DNA from: CAZABC01 sp964483405
GTDB lineage: Bacteria > Chloroflexota > Limnocylindria > Limnocylindrales > CSP1-4
Length of the DNA stretch: 64,000 bases
Reading direction: 5' to 3'
Assembly (NCBI GenBank): GCA_964483405.1
Contig: CAZABC010000003.1
Coordinates: 90,697-154,696 of the forward strand
The position numbers and the translations under genes were made by a program. This document shows positions 11,455 to 20,676 of the stretch, in pieces (position 1 is the first letter of the stretch; every line of letters begins with the position of its first letter). Below the pieces are notes generated by a model. That model ran no database searches and was not told the DNA's origin. It saw nothing but the letters and a program-made list of their open reading frames with translations.

Positions 11455-14400
11455 TCAGGGTAGCACGCGATCGGGGCGGCCCGGGCGGCCGAGCCCGAGC
11501 CGGGTGGCGGCGACGGCGGCCTCGGTCCGGTTCGCCACCCCCAGCTTGCCGAGGATGTTCGACACGTGGACGCCCGCCGTCTTGACGCTGATGCCGAGCG
11601 CCTCGGCGATCTCGGGGTTCGACCAGCCCAACGCCACGAGGCCGAGGACCTCCTGCTCGCGCTCGGTCAGCGCGCCGCCGGGACCCGGCCTCGTCGCGCC
11701 CGGGCCGGTCGCGCCGAGGGCCGTCGGCTCAGTCGCCAGGCGGGCCAGCCGCCCGAGCCCCACGATCCGGTCGACGAGCGGGGCCGCCCCGAGCTCGTCC
11801 GCGGCGACGCGGGCCTCGGCGAGGTGCTCGCGGGCGATCGATCGCGGCCCGCCGCTCGCGAGGACCGCGGCCCCGGCGCGATACCGCGCGTACGCGGCGG
11901 GCAACGGGCGGCCGAGCCTCGACCACCGCGCGACCGCCACGACCCAAGCCGCCGGATCGTCGCGCCCCTCGAGGCGACCGAGTTCGGCGCGGCCGAGGGC
12001 GACGATCGCCGGCGCCCGCGCGTCGCCGGCGATGGCCTCGACGGGGCGGTCCGCGGCACGTCCGGACAGCGCCGCGTCGGCCGTGGCGGGATCGGCCGGG
12101 ATCCAGCGCCGGGCCCCCTCGACCAGTCGACGGCCGCGCTCGACCGCCTCCGTGACCGCGGCCGCCCTGCCGGATGGCCTGGCGACCTCGGCGGCGTCCG
12201 CCTCGATCCGGAGCCCGTTGACGACGATCCAGCCGAGCGCCGGGTCGGGCGCGCCGGGCGCCGGGTCGAGGGCGAGCGCCGCGTCGACCGCGCTCCGACC
12301 TGCCTCGAGGTCGTCGACCCAGGCGGCCCGCTCGACCCCGGCCCCGAGGAGCGCCATCCGGTGCTCCACGACACCCGGTCGGGCGACGAGCGCCTCCGCC
12401 TCGGCGAGCGCGAGGCGGGCTCGAGCGTCGTCCCCGGTCGCGGCGGCCAGCCGCGCTTCCTGGATCCGGACGTAGGCCAGCCCCCTCGCCACGGGTCGGA
12501 GCGCGAGCGCCCGGTCGACAGTCGCCGCTGCGTCGGACCAGCGACCGAGGTGGAAGCGCAACCGCGCCGCGTGCCCGAGCAGGATCCCGCCGAACGTCCT
12601 CCCGAGCCCCGATCGCTCGACGGCGACGAACCCCTCGTTCGCGGCGGCGAGGGCCTCCTCGGTCCGCCCGGCCCGGTCGAGGAGCCCGACGAGGTTCGTG
12701 TAGCCGAGGGCGACCCCCTCGACGCTGCTGAGGACCTCGGCGATCCGGAGCGCCTCGCGGAACCGGGCCACCCCCGCATCGACGTCGCCCAGCATCCCGG
12801 TCGCCCAACCGGCGACCCCGAGCGCGAGCGCTTCTTCCGGGAGCCCGGACGCGGCACGCGCGACGATGAGGGCGGCCTCGGCCCCCTCGAGCGCCTCGCG
12901 CGGACGACCGGCGAGCATCTCGAGCCCGGCGGCATGGGCGAGGGCCCGGGCGCGGGCCGTCGACGGCGGCGCCGACGGGACGATCCGGAGCGCCTCGGCG
13001 ACCGCCTCGGCGGCGGCCGGCCGGTCGCCCGCCTCCCAGAGGAACCACCGGAGCCGCTCCCGGAGGTCGCCGGCGCGGGCCGGCTCGTGGACCGGGTCGA
13101 CGATCGTGATCGCCTCGCGGATCAGCGCGACCGCCCGGTCGTAGTCGCCGTCGAGGGCGGCCGCCTCCGCCGTCGCCTCGAGCAGGTCCGGCCGGGCGAT
13201 GCCGGCGGCATCCTCGGCGACAGCCGGCCCGTGCGCGGTCGCGACCTGGTCCCACAGCGCGAGCGCCCGCTCGTCGTGGCGGCGGGCCTCGGGGAAGGCA
13301 TAGACGCGGAAGGCCGCCCGACCGGCACGGACGTGCGCACCGAGCGCGCGGCGCGGCTCGTCGGCCGCATCCCAGTGGATCGCCAGCTCCGCCGGCGGCA
13401 CGCCGTCCGGGTCGGTCCGCGCCCGTGTCGCCAGGGCGGTCGCGAACGCGGCGTGGAGGCGGCGCCGCTCGCGCGGGAACAGCTCGTCGTACACGGCGTC
13501 GCGGAGGAGCCCGTGGCGGAACCGGTGGCGCGGTCCGTCGTCGCCGCCCGGCGTCCGGACGAGGATGCCGGTGTCGGTCGCCTCGCGCATCGCGGCGTGG
13601 ACGGCGCCCTCCGGCAGCCCCAGCGCGTCGGCGAGCAGCCCGTCGTCGACCTCGCGGCCGGCCGCGGAGGCTGCCCGGAGCACCGCGAGCGCGGTCGGCT
13701 CGAGCACCGCAAGGCGAGCCGCGACGAGCTCGCGGAGGCGGTCGGGGATGTCGGTCACGCCCGCCGCCGCGGCCTCGGCCAGCGCCTCGGTGAGGAACGG
13801 GTTGCCGCCGGCCCGGTCGACGATCCCATCGACGAGCGACGCCTGGGGCTCGTGCCCGAGCACCTGGGCCACGAGCGCCGCGACGTCGGCGGCCGGGAGC
13901 GGCCCGACGTCGAGCCGGTCGACCTCGGGCAGCCGGCCGAGCTCGGCGAGCCAGTGCCGCGACCCCTCCTCGTCGGCGAGCCCCGGGTCGTCGGTCCGGA
14001 TCGTCAGGACGAGGAGGAGGCGCTCCCCGCTCAGGCCACGGACGACGAACTCGAGGAGGTCGCGACTCGAGCGGTCGATCCACTGGACGTCCTCGACCAC
14101 GACGACGAGCGGCGCCCGCCGCGCCAGACGCTCGAGGACCGAGGCGACGAGCTCGAAGAGGCGGATCTGGCTCGCCGGGTCGACGGGGGCTTGCGGGACG
14201 TCGGCTGCCCGGTCGACGAGCTCCGGGACGAGTCGGGCGAGGTCGGCCCGGCCCGGCCCGAGGATCGCCGCGAGCTCCCCGGGCGCGACGGCCCGGCGGA
14301 GCGAGCGGAGGAGCGCGACCACCGGCGCATACGGCGGGCCCCCGCGGCCGAGCGGCAGGCAGTCGCCATCGAGGACGGTGGACCCGGTCGCGGCCGCCTC

Positions 14401-14562
14401 GTCGGCGAGCCGGCCGACCAGGCGGGTCTTGCCGACGCCGGCCTCGCCGGCGACCAGGACGACGCGGGGGGTCCCGGACGCGGCGGCCCGGAGCCGGGCA
14501 TCGAGCCACGCGAGCTCGTCGACCCGACCGATGAGACGCCCTTGCGTCCGGCGTTCGGTCAC
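11455..14562 (-). CDS. Large ATP-binding LuxR-family (LAL) transcriptional regulator
   Basis: 1035 residues, GTG start. The N-terminal AAA/STAND ATPase has Walker A GEAGVGKT and Walker B VVVVEDVQWID; a long helical TPR-like middle (about residues 400-950, many alpha-alpha repeats rich in Ala/Arg) follows; the C-terminal LuxR helix-turn-helix is LTEREQEVLGLVALGWSNPEIAEAL with SVKTAGVHVSNILGKL. MalT-type regulators of this build bind an inducer through the repeat domain, oligomerise with ATP and activate transcription. It lies 73 bp after an ECF sigma gene on the same strand. The regulated genes are unknown. TATCCT lies 9 nt before the GTG. Confidence 0.92.
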   Translation of the reverse strand: MTERRTQGRLIGRVDELAWLDARLRAAASGTPRVVLVAGEAGVGKTRLVGRLADEAAATGSTVLDGDCLPLGRGGPPYAPVVALLRSLRRAVAPGELAAILGPGRADLARLVPELVDRAADVPQAPVDPASQIRLFELVASVLERLARRAPLVVVVEDVQWIDRSSRDLLEFVVRGLSGERLLLVLTIRTDDPGLADEEGSRHWLAELGRLPEVDRLDVGPLPAADVAALVAQVLGHEPQASLVDGIVDRAGGNPFLTEALAEAAAAGVTDIPDRLRELVAARLAVLEPTALAVLRAASAAGREVDDGLLADALGLPEGAVHAAMREATDTGILVRTPGGDDGPRHRFRHGLLRDAVYDELFPRERRRLHAAFATALATRARTDPDGVPPAELAIHWDAADEPRRALGAHVRAGRAAFRVYAFPEARRHDERALALWDQVATAHGPAVAEDAAGIARPDLLEATAEAAALDGDYDRAVALIREAITIVDPVHEPARAGDLRERLRWFLWEAGDRPAAAEAVAEALRIVPSAPPSTARARALAHAAGLEMLAGRPREALEGAEAALIVARAASGLPEEALALGVAGWATGMLGDVDAGVARFREALRIAEVLSSVEGVALGYTNLVGLLDRAGRTEEALAAANEGFVAVERSGLGRTFGGILLGHAARLRFHLGRWSDAAATVDRALALRPVARGLAYVRIQEARLAAATGDDARARLALAEAEALVARPGVVEHRMALLGAGVERAAWVDDLEAGRSAVDAALALDPAPGAPDPALGWIVVNGLRIEADAAEVARPSGRAAAVTEAVERGRRLVEGARRWIPADPATADAALSGRAADRPVEAIAGDARAPAIVALGRAELGRLEGRDDPAAWVVAVARWSRLGRPLPAAYARYRAGAAVLASGGPRSIAREHLAEARVAADELGAAPLVDRIVGLGRLARLATEPTALGATGPGATRPGPGGALTEREQEVLGLVALGWSNPEIAEALGISVKTAGVHVSNILGKLGVANRTEAAVAATRLGLGRPGRPDRVLP
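11457..11462 (-). promoter_or_regulatory. -10 element of carAB
   Basis: TACCCT on the minus strand, overlapping the stop codon region of the upstream LuxR gene, predicts a start near 11450 and a leader of about 125 nt. No clear -35 box is seen. Confidence 0.45.
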
Positions 14563-14635
14563 GGCCCCGCAAGGATACGTCCGGGTCCGACGCCCGCGAC
14601 GCCCCCGCGCTCGTGGTGGCGCTCGCGACGCCGGT

Positions 14636-15175
14636 CTACATCTGGGTCGCGACCGGCGAGGGACCCGCGGCCAGCAGCTCCTGCCGGAGCCGCGCCCGCG
14701 CCCGGCAGAGGCGAGTGCGGATCGCGACCGCCGATACCCCGAAGCGATCGCCGATCTCGGGACCCGGCAGCCCCGACGCAGCCAGCATGACGACCTCGCG
14801 GTCGAGTGGGCTCAGCGTCCCGAGGGCGCGCCGGAGCTCGGCGTCCTCCTCGCGACGGACGGCGACGTCCTCCGGTGAGGCGACGATCCGCCGCTCGGCG
14901 AGGGCTGGCGCGTGCCGGACCGCCACCTGGTGCCGCCGACCCGTGCTCGTCGCGAGGTTCGCCGCAACACGGTGGAGCCAGGCGCGGGGGTCGTCGGGAG
15001 CGCGACCGGCCATGGCCTCGCGGTGGAGCCGCAGGAGCGCCTCCTGGAGGTGATCCTCGGCCGCGACCGCGTCGCGCGTCCGGGCGCGGAGCGCGCCGAG
15101 CACCTCGGCGCCGTGGAGACGGTAGACGTGGGCGGCGAGCGTCTCGGCTGGGATCGCGGCCGTCTGGTCGTCCAT
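14636..15175 (-). CDS. ECF-type RNA polymerase sigma factor
   Basis: 179 residues. Region 2 reads DAVAAEDHLQEALLRLHREA with the downstream RAWLHRVAANLA, and region 4 is LSPLDREVVMLAASGLPGPEIGDRFGVSAVAIRTRLCRARARLRQEL, a clear sigma-70 region 4 helix-turn-helix. The start MDDQTAAIP was chosen because the longer frame has no sigma features upstream. No anti-sigma gene is adjacent: upstream is a divergent SHOCT protein and downstream the LAL regulator. A DNA-binding role in initiation is secure; the signal is unknown. Confidence 0.9.
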   Translation of the reverse strand: MDDQTAAIPAETLAAHVYRLHGAEVLGALRARTRDAVAAEDHLQEALLRLHREAMAGRAPDDPRAWLHRVAANLATSTGRRHQVAVRHAPALAERRIVASPEDVAVRREEDAELRRALGTLSPLDREVVMLAASGLPGPEIGDRFGVSAVAIRTRLCRARARLRQELLAAGPSPVATQM

Positions 15176-15433
15176 TCGATGGGTCCTCGTCCGGCCGGTG
15201 GTGAGCCCCGGCCTGCGGACCACGGTCCGTCTAAGGCGTGGTCGGCGGCATCGGGCGATCGCCCAATGCCGAGCCCCGTCGACCCCGTATCCATCGATGA
15301 GGAGCCGTCGGTGCAACGTTCCGGCGGCTGCGGCGTCGCACCGTCGGAACCCGGCTACCTGGCCGCCGGCCGATCGGCGGACAGCCGGGGCGACGGAAGA
15401 GGGCCTCGTGGACGACGGGCGGTCGATGGCGCC

Positions 15434-15958
15434 ATGACCGATGCCGGCACGCTCCTGGGGATCGGGGCGGTCGTCGTGCTGATCGTCCTGGTGGCGATCG
15501 GCGCCCGGGGCACCGTCACCCGCGCCCGCGGCACGGCCGCGGTCCCGAGCGCCGCGGCGCTGCCGGATGCGCCCATCGAGGGCGCGACGATGATCCGTCG
15601 CTACGGCGGGAGCTATCGGACGGCGACCAGGGCGTTCGAGGCCGATGCGGCGCTCCACGCCGAGCTGCAGTGGGCAGCGACCTCGGTCGGCTACGTCCCG
15701 GGCCAGTGGCGGCTGACCGACTTCGTCGTGGCGTTCCTGCTCATGCCGATCGTCGTCGGCTGGGTCGTCCTCGCCTACCTCGTCGCCGTCAAGCCGCCCG
15801 GCGAGCTCGTCGTCACGTACGAGTACCGGCCGTCACCCGGTCGCCGGCCCACGGGCCCGGGCGAGCGGCTGCGGCGCCTCGCCGAGCTCCGCGACATCGG
15901 CATCGTCTCGGAGGGCGAGTACGAGGCGAAGCGGGCCGACCTCGTCGCCCAGCTCTGA
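15434..15958 (+). CDS. Membrane protein with C-terminal SHOCT domain
   Basis: 174 residues: an N-terminal membrane helix (LLGIGAVVVLIVLVAIGARG), a short cytoplasmic segment, a second helix (FVVAFLLMPIVVGWVVLAYLVAV), then a C-terminal SHOCT motif (RLRRLAELRDIGIVSEGEYEAKRADLVAQL). SHOCT is a short oligomerisation helix found at the ends of many unrelated bacterial proteins. The ATG at 15434 is the first in frame near the hydrophobic stretch; no strong ribosome site is seen. Function unknown; the neighbouring divergent sigma factor gene may share the upstream region. Confidence 0.8.
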   Translation: MTDAGTLLGIGAVVVLIVLVAIGARGTVTRARGTAAVPSAAALPDAPIEGATMIRRYGGSYRTATRAFEADAALHAELQWAATSVGYVPGQWRLTDFVVAFLLMPIVVGWVVLAYLVAVKPPGELVVTYEYRPSPGRRPTGPGERLRRLAELRDIGIVSEGEYEAKRADLVAQL

Positions 15959-15993
15959 TGCCAGGCGCGACCTCGGTCGTCTTCGTCGTCCAC

Positions 15994-16068
15994 TGGTGAG
16001 CCCGGTCGGATTCGAACCGACAACCTAGTGATTAAGAGTCACTTGCTCTGCCGTTGAGCTACGGGCCC
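15994..16068 (-). tRNA. tRNA-Lys (anticodon CTT), CCA encoded
   Basis: A full cloverleaf of 72 nt plus encoded CCA: acceptor GGGCCCG/CGGGCTC (one G-U pair), D arm GCTC-AACGGCA-GAGC, anticodon arm AGTGA-CTCTTAA-TCACT with anticodon CTT, T arm GTCGG-TTCGAAT-CCGAC, discriminator A. All arms pair perfectly apart from the G-U. A TATCCT hexamer lies 6 nt before the 5' end, so transcription may start at the mature first base. Confidence 0.97.
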
Positions 16069-16074
16069 GCGGGA

Positions 16075-16080
16075 AGGATA
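16075..16080 (-). promoter_or_regulatory. -10 element of the tRNA-Lys gene
   Basis: TATCCT on the minus strand, 6 nt upstream of the tRNA 5' end, the same spacing as is seen upstream of many start codons here. The following stretch to 16352 shows no gene. Confidence 0.6.
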
Positions 16081-16352
16081 GCCGAACTTCCCTCCCCCGG
16101 GCCCGGCCCCGGTCGGGCCGACCCGGGACCCGTGTCGGCAGGACCGGCGACGCTTCGGTTCGACCATAACGGCGACCGGTTCCTCTCGCTCGATGGCCAC
16201 AGCCGCGACGGATGCAGGACACTCGGCGACTGACGCTCGCTGGACCCCGGGGCGCGCGGGATCCACTCGGGGTCCGGCGCGCCCGCGCGGCCCGTGTCCC
16301 AGCCGCCATGGGACGGGGGCACCGAGCGATGGCGACCGGCGGCAGCGTGGAG

Positions 16353-17369
16353 CTACGGCACCGCGACCGGCTCGACGGCGGCGCAGCAGCGCCACAGCCG
16401 CAGCGGCAGCGGCACCTCGACCTGCCGGCGGACGCCGAGCAGGAGGCGGCCGGTCGCACCGTCGGTGTCGCCGTTCGCGGCCGCCTCGACCTCGAGCCAG
16501 AGCCGGGCGCCGCTGGCCGTCGGTGGGACGATCGCCGAGGGGACCGCGAGCGCCGTCGCGACCCGGCTCCACGAGCCGTCGTGGGGAACGCCGTGGACGA
16601 TCGTCTCGGTGTAGACGCGTCCGGCGTCGTCGACCAGTCGGACGGTCGCCTGCGGCGTGGCGGCCGGGACGAGCGCCTCGACGACGATCGCGTCGCCGCC
16701 GTGCCAGCCCTCGAGCCGGTCGGGCGACCAGAACGCGACCGAGCCCCGGGTCGGGACGAGATATGGGAGCTCGGCGAGGACCCGACCGGTCACCGCATCC
16801 GCGACGTGGATCGTCACGTGGCGCTCCCGGGCGGGCGGGGCGAAGCGGACCTCGGCCTCGAACCGGCCGTCCGGCGCCGGATCGGCGGATCCCGACCCGA
16901 GGATCGCGCCCCAGCCGTCGGCGAGGGTGACCGTCAGGCCGCCTGGCGCCTCCGGCTCGGGCGAGGCCACGGCGTCGCGGACCTGGCCGAAGACACGGAC
17001 CGAGGCGACGACCGCCGACTGCCCGTAGCGGCCGGTGCCGAGCGGCAGGTCGACGCCGAGGAGGCCGATCGTCGGGACGGCGACGGCCGGATCGACGTCC
17101 GCGGGGTCCGGGGCCACGGTGGCCGGGGCGCTCGGCGATGCGATCGTGGCCGGTTCGTCGCCGCGTCCAGCCGGGTCGAGCAGCCCGCCCGACCCGAACA
17201 GCCCGATCCCGACGACGAGCGAGATCGCCGCGATCCACCCGACGACGGCACGGCCGCCGCCGGGCCGACCGAGCCGCGCTCGAGCGGCGGATCCCGGCCG
17301 GCCGGCCTCGGGTGCGTCGAGGTCCGCGAGGACGGCGTCGAGATCGAGCGGCTCCCCCATCGCGGCCAT
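16353..17369 (-). CDS. Membrane-anchored protein with Gmad2-like immunoglobulin domains
   Basis: 338 residues. A cytoplasmic Asp/Leu-rich tail is followed by one membrane helix (VVGWIAAISLVVGIGLFGSGGLL), a Pro/Ala linker and two beta-rich modules of about 100 residues (SVRVFGQVRDAV..., then AIVVEALVPAATPQATVRLVDDAGRV and GVPHDGSWSRVATAL) that resemble the Gmad2 immunoglobulin-like domain of spore-germination and cell-surface proteins. The ATG at 17369 is supported by TACACT 6 nt upstream (leaderless pattern). Probably extracytoplasmic; the ligand is unknown. The domain assignment is by eye and moderate in strength. Confidence 0.7.
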   Translation of the reverse strand: MAAMGEPLDLDAVLADLDAPEAGRPGSAARARLGRPGGGRAVVGWIAAISLVVGIGLFGSGGLLDPAGRGDEPATIASPSAPATVAPDPADVDPAVAVPTIGLLGVDLPLGTGRYGQSAVVASVRVFGQVRDAVASPEPEAPGGLTVTLADGWGAILGSGSADPAPDGRFEAEVRFAPPARERHVTIHVADAVTGRVLAELPYLVPTRGSVAFWSPDRLEGWHGGDAIVVEALVPAATPQATVRLVDDAGRVYTETIVHGVPHDGSWSRVATALAVPSAIVPPTASGARLWLEVEAAANGDTDGATGRLLLGVRRQVEVPLPLRLWRCCAAVEPVAVP

Positions 17370-17424
17370 GGACCGAGTGTAGGGGCGACGGCGCGCGACG
17401 TGAAGCGCCGGTCGGCCCGGAGCG

Positions 17425-18957
17425 TCAGCCGGTCTGGTTGTCGATCTGCGCCTTCTGGAGCTTCCCGCTGAAGTCGACGTAGATCGCCTTCCACTCGGTG
17501 TACGTGTCGAGCGCCGCGTGGCCGGCCTCGCGGTGGCCGTTGCCGGTCTCCTTCCAGCCGCCGAACGGGAGGTGCGTCTCGGCGCCGGTCGTCCCGGCGT
17601 TGACGTAGACGATCCCCGTCTCGAAGTCGCGCATCGCCCGGAAGGCCGTGTCGACGTCGCGGGTGTAGATCGACGAGCTGAGCCCGTAGCGGATCCCGTT
17701 CACCGCGGTGACCGCGGCCGGGTAGTCGACGACGGGGATGACCGACAGGACCGGCCCGAAGATCTCCTCCTGGCCGAGCCGGTCCATCGGGGCGATGCCG
17801 GTGAAGATCGTCGGCTCGAAGAAGTGGCCGTGCTCGAGGCCCGGCCCGGTCGCCCGGGCGCCGCCGCAGACGAGCTCGCCCTCGCGCCGGCCGACCTCGA
17901 CGTACGACTCGGTCTTGTCGACGGCCGCGGCATTGATCATCGGCCCGACGTCGGTCGTCGGGAGTCGTCCGTCGCCGAGCCGGAGGCCGCGGGCGCCGGC
18001 CTCGAGGCGCCGAAGGAGCGGCTCGAGGACCGCCTCCTCGACGATCACCCGGCTGCAGGCGGTGCAGCGCTGGCCGGTCGTCCCGAACGCCGACCAGAGG
18101 ATCCCCTCGGCGGCCAGGTCGAGGTCGGCGTCGCGGAGGACGACGATCCCGTTCTTGCCCCCGAGCTCGAGGCTCAGGCGCTTGAGCCGCCGGCCGGCCC
18201 GCTCGGCGATCCGCCGGCCCGTATCCGAGTGGCCGGTGAACGAGATGACGGGGATGTCGCGGCTGTCGACGATCGCGTCGCCGACCTCCGCGCCGGAGCC
18301 GGTCACCAGGTTGACGGTGCCGGGCGGGAAGCCGGCCTCGGCCATCAGCTCGACGATGAGCGTCGCGCAGTGCGGCGTGTCGCTCGCGGGCTTGAACACG
18401 ACGGCGTTCCCGGTGACGAGTGCCGGCATCATCTTCCAGGCCGGGATCGCGGTCGGGAAGTTCCAGGGGGTGATGATCCCGGCGACCCCGATCGGCTGGC
18501 GGATGCTCATCGCCCACTTGTCGGGAAGCTCGGACGGGACCGTGTCGCCGAACATCCGGCGGCCCTCGCCGGCCATGAGGAAGGCGATGTCGATCGCCTC
18601 CTGGACGTCGCCACGAGCCTCGGGCAGGACCTTGCCCATCTCCCGGGTCAGCTCGGTCGCGACCCGCTCCTTGTGCTCGGCGAGCAGGGCCCCGAAGCGG
18701 TAGAGGATCTCGCCGCGCTTCGGCGCCGGCGTGGCCGCCCACCCGGGCTGGGCGGCCTCGGCAGCCTTGACGGCCATCGCGACGTCCGCCGCGGTGCCCG
18801 CCTGGAACCGGCCGACGAGGTCGCGGGCGTCGGACGGGCTGCGACTCTCGAACGTCCGGCCGGAGACGGACTCGACCCACTCGCCGGCGATGAACAGCTT
18901 GAACGTGGGGGCGTCGGCGGCCGGCTCGGCCGCTGGACGGGAAGCGTGCTCGGTCAT
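17425..18957 (-). CDS. NAD(P)-dependent aldehyde dehydrogenase
   Basis: 510 residues of the ALDH superfamily. Visible signatures are PWNFPTAIPAWKMMPALVTGNAVVFKPAS (cofactor binding), SFTGHSDTGRRI, the glutamate box LELGGKNG and the catalytic cysteine in FGTTGQRCTACSR; PFGGWKETGNGHREAG closes the fold. The pattern resembles enzymes oxidising semialdehydes in lysine, proline or sugar-acid catabolism, but the substrate cannot be fixed by eye. The ATG lies 6 nt after TACACT, nearly identical to the signal of the adjacent gene at 17369, so both appear to have leaderless transcripts. Confidence 0.93.
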   Translation of the reverse strand: MTEHASRPAAEPAADAPTFKLFIAGEWVESVSGRTFESRSPSDARDLVGRFQAGTAADVAMAVKAAEAAQPGWAATPAPKRGEILYRFGALLAEHKERVATELTREMGKVLPEARGDVQEAIDIAFLMAGEGRRMFGDTVPSELPDKWAMSIRQPIGVAGIITPWNFPTAIPAWKMMPALVTGNAVVFKPASDTPHCATLIVELMAEAGFPPGTVNLVTGSGAEVGDAIVDSRDIPVISFTGHSDTGRRIAERAGRRLKRLSLELGGKNGIVVLRDADLDLAAEGILWSAFGTTGQRCTACSRVIVEEAVLEPLLRRLEAGARGLRLGDGRLPTTDVGPMINAAAVDKTESYVEVGRREGELVCGGARATGPGLEHGHFFEPTIFTGIAPMDRLGQEEIFGPVLSVIPVVDYPAAVTAVNGIRYGLSSSIYTRDVDTAFRAMRDFETGIVYVNAGTTGAETHLPFGGWKETGNGHREAGHAALDTYTEWKAIYVDFSGKLQKAQIDNQTG

Positions 18958-19013
18958 GGCCCGAGTGTAGGCAACGCCGGAGGCCGACGCGCGTCTATCC
19001 GCCGGAGGCGGAG

Positions 19014-20390
19014 ATGACGATCGATCGGGCCGATGCCGTCGGGCGATGGACGTGGCGGACGCTGGCGGACGCGACCGATCCGCGGCTCGACCTGCAGCGC
19101 CTGCGCGCCGGATCGGTCGCCCGCTTCGTCAGGCGGCTCGCGTACCGGCTGGTCGTCGGCGGCGGCTGGCCGCCGACGCTCGTCGCGGTCGAGCCCGGGG
19201 CGCCGGTCCCGCCGCTCGCGAGCCGGAACGTGTACGTCCACCTGCCGTTCTGCGAGACGCGGTGCCCGCACTGCCCGTACACGACCGCGATCGACACGCC
19301 CGCCCGGCGGGCCGCCTACGGCGTCGCCCTCGCCCGCGAGATCGATGGCTACCTGGCCATGCCCGGCCGTCCGGCGATCGCATCCCTCTACGTCGGCGGC
19401 GGGACGCCGAGCCGGACCCCGGAGCTGGTCGAGCTCGCGATCGACCGCTTCCGGCGGCTCCTCGCTCCCGGCGCCGAGGTCGGCGTCGAGGTCCATCCGG
19501 CCGACGCCACGGCGGCGCTGATGCGTCGGCTGCGGGACGCCGGCGTCACCCGGGTGAGCCTCGGGGTCGAGACGCTGCGCTCCGACCTCCTCGCCTGGCT
19601 CGGCCGGCGCTACACGCCCGAGGCGGCCCTGGAGGCCGTCCGGCTGGCCCGCGCCGCCGGCTTCGAGTGCGTCGACGTCAACCTCATCTTCGCCATCCCC
19701 GGACAGACGGCCGCCGACGCCGAGCGCGATGCCGACCGGTGCCTCGCGCTCGGCGTCGACCAGGTGTCGGCGTACCCGCTCTTCACCTTCCCCTACACCC
19801 CGCTCGGACGCCGGCTGGCCCAGGGCCGGGTCCGCCCGGTCGGCGACCGGACGCGGCTGACGGCGCAGCGCGCGGTCGCCCTCGCCTGCCGCCGGCATGG
19901 CCTGGCCCGCTCATCGGTCTGGTCCTTCACCAGGCCCGGCGTGACCCCGTACTCGACCGTCACCCACGAGGACTACGTCGGGTTCGGCGTCGGCGCGGGC
20001 TCGAAGGTCGACGGCGAGCTGCGCTTCAACACCTTCTCGCTCGACGCCTACGTCGCGACCGACCCGCCGCGGGCGGCCCTCCGGTTCGTCCCAGACGATC
20101 GCTTCCGGCGAGCGCACTGGCTCTACTGGCAGGCGTACCGGACGCACCTCGACCCCGCCGACTACCGGCGCCGGTTCGGCCGCGACCTCGAGGCCGACGC
20201 AGGGGCCTGGCTCCGCCTGCTGCGGGCGACCGGGATGGCTCGACGGGTGCCGTCGGGCGCCTGGGAGCTGACCGAGCGCGGTGCCGTATGGATCCACCGC
20301 GCCCAGGCGCTCTTCTCGCTGGCCTTCATCGACCAGCTCTGGAGCCGGGCCCGGTGCGAGCCGTGGCCGGACGAGGTCGTCCTCCGCTGA
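19014..20390 (+). CDS. HemW-like radical SAM protein
   Basis: 458 residues. The cluster motif is Cys80-x3-Cys84-x2-Cys87 (CETRCPHC), preceded by NVYVHLPF as in the HemN/HemW group, and followed by LYVGGGTPSRT, the glycine-rich SAM-binding segment. GVTRVSLGVETLRSDLLAWLGRRYTPEAALEAV and AIPGQTAADAERDADRCLALGVDQVSAYPL are typical for the family. The second and third cysteines are separated by Pro-His, not the xF seen in most HemW proteins, and the N-terminus is about 75 residues longer, so a specialised role such as haem handling or another radical reaction is possible. GGAGGCGGAG upstream fixes the start. Confidence 0.9.
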   Translation: MTIDRADAVGRWTWRTLADATDPRLDLQRLRAGSVARFVRRLAYRLVVGGGWPPTLVAVEPGAPVPPLASRNVYVHLPFCETRCPHCPYTTAIDTPARRAAYGVALAREIDGYLAMPGRPAIASLYVGGGTPSRTPELVELAIDRFRRLLAPGAEVGVEVHPADATAALMRRLRDAGVTRVSLGVETLRSDLLAWLGRRYTPEAALEAVRLARAAGFECVDVNLIFAIPGQTAADAERDADRCLALGVDQVSAYPLFTFPYTPLGRRLAQGRVRPVGDRTRLTAQRAVALACRRHGLARSSVWSFTRPGVTPYSTVTHEDYVGFGVGAGSKVDGELRFNTFSLDAYVATDPPRAALRFVPDDRFRRAHWLYWQAYRTHLDPADYRRRFGRDLEADAGAWLRLLRATGMARRVPSGAWELTERGAVWIHRAQALFSLAFIDQLWSRARCEPWPDEVVLR

Positions 20391-20411
20391 GCGCCCCCGA
20401 CCCGCCGGGCG

Positions 20412-20576
20412 TCAGTCGCGCAGCTTGACGAGGAGCGCCTCGACCTCGGCCAGCTCGTCGGCTTCCTCCCGCCCGAGCGTCGACTCGAGGAGGCGCAGCG
20501 CCGTCAGGACGAGCTCGACCTCCTCGGGCGTGAGCTCGATGGACCGGGTGGGCCCGGTCGCCGTCGTCTCGGTCAT
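20412..20576 (-). CDS. Small conserved hypothetical protein (54 residues)
   Basis: The product is acidic and helical: SIELTPEEVELVLTALRLL followed by a second helix rich in Glu and Leu. Proteins of this length and pattern are common in Chloroflexota genomes, without known function; the amphipathic helices suggest a small two-helix hairpin. The ATG at 20576 has GGGAG upstream. It sits between the 3' ends of the radical SAM gene and the thiolase gene and is too short for domain assignment. Confidence 0.7.
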   Translation of the reverse strand: MTETTATGPTRSIELTPEEVELVLTALRLLESTLGREEADELAEVEALLVKLRD

Positions 20577-20676
20577 CGTTCCGGTCTCCCTGGCACGCCA
20601 GACAGGAGCAGTGTCACGTTCGTCGCGGGCCCCGGCCAGAGGCATTCGGACCGCCGGGCCCGGCCGATCGAGCCTG

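Noticed and set aside
11566..14790. Plus-strand open frame of 1074 codons opposite the LAL regulator
   Set aside because: Shadow frame of a very GC-rich gene; no domain visible, while the minus strand has Walker A/B and LuxR motifs.
15298..15437. 46-codon ORF overlapping the SHOCT gene start by ATGA
   Set aside because: Translation is Arg/Ala/Pro-rich with no hydrophobic or conserved segment, and a TATCCA hexamer is only 3 nt before its ATG, too close for the leaderless pattern.
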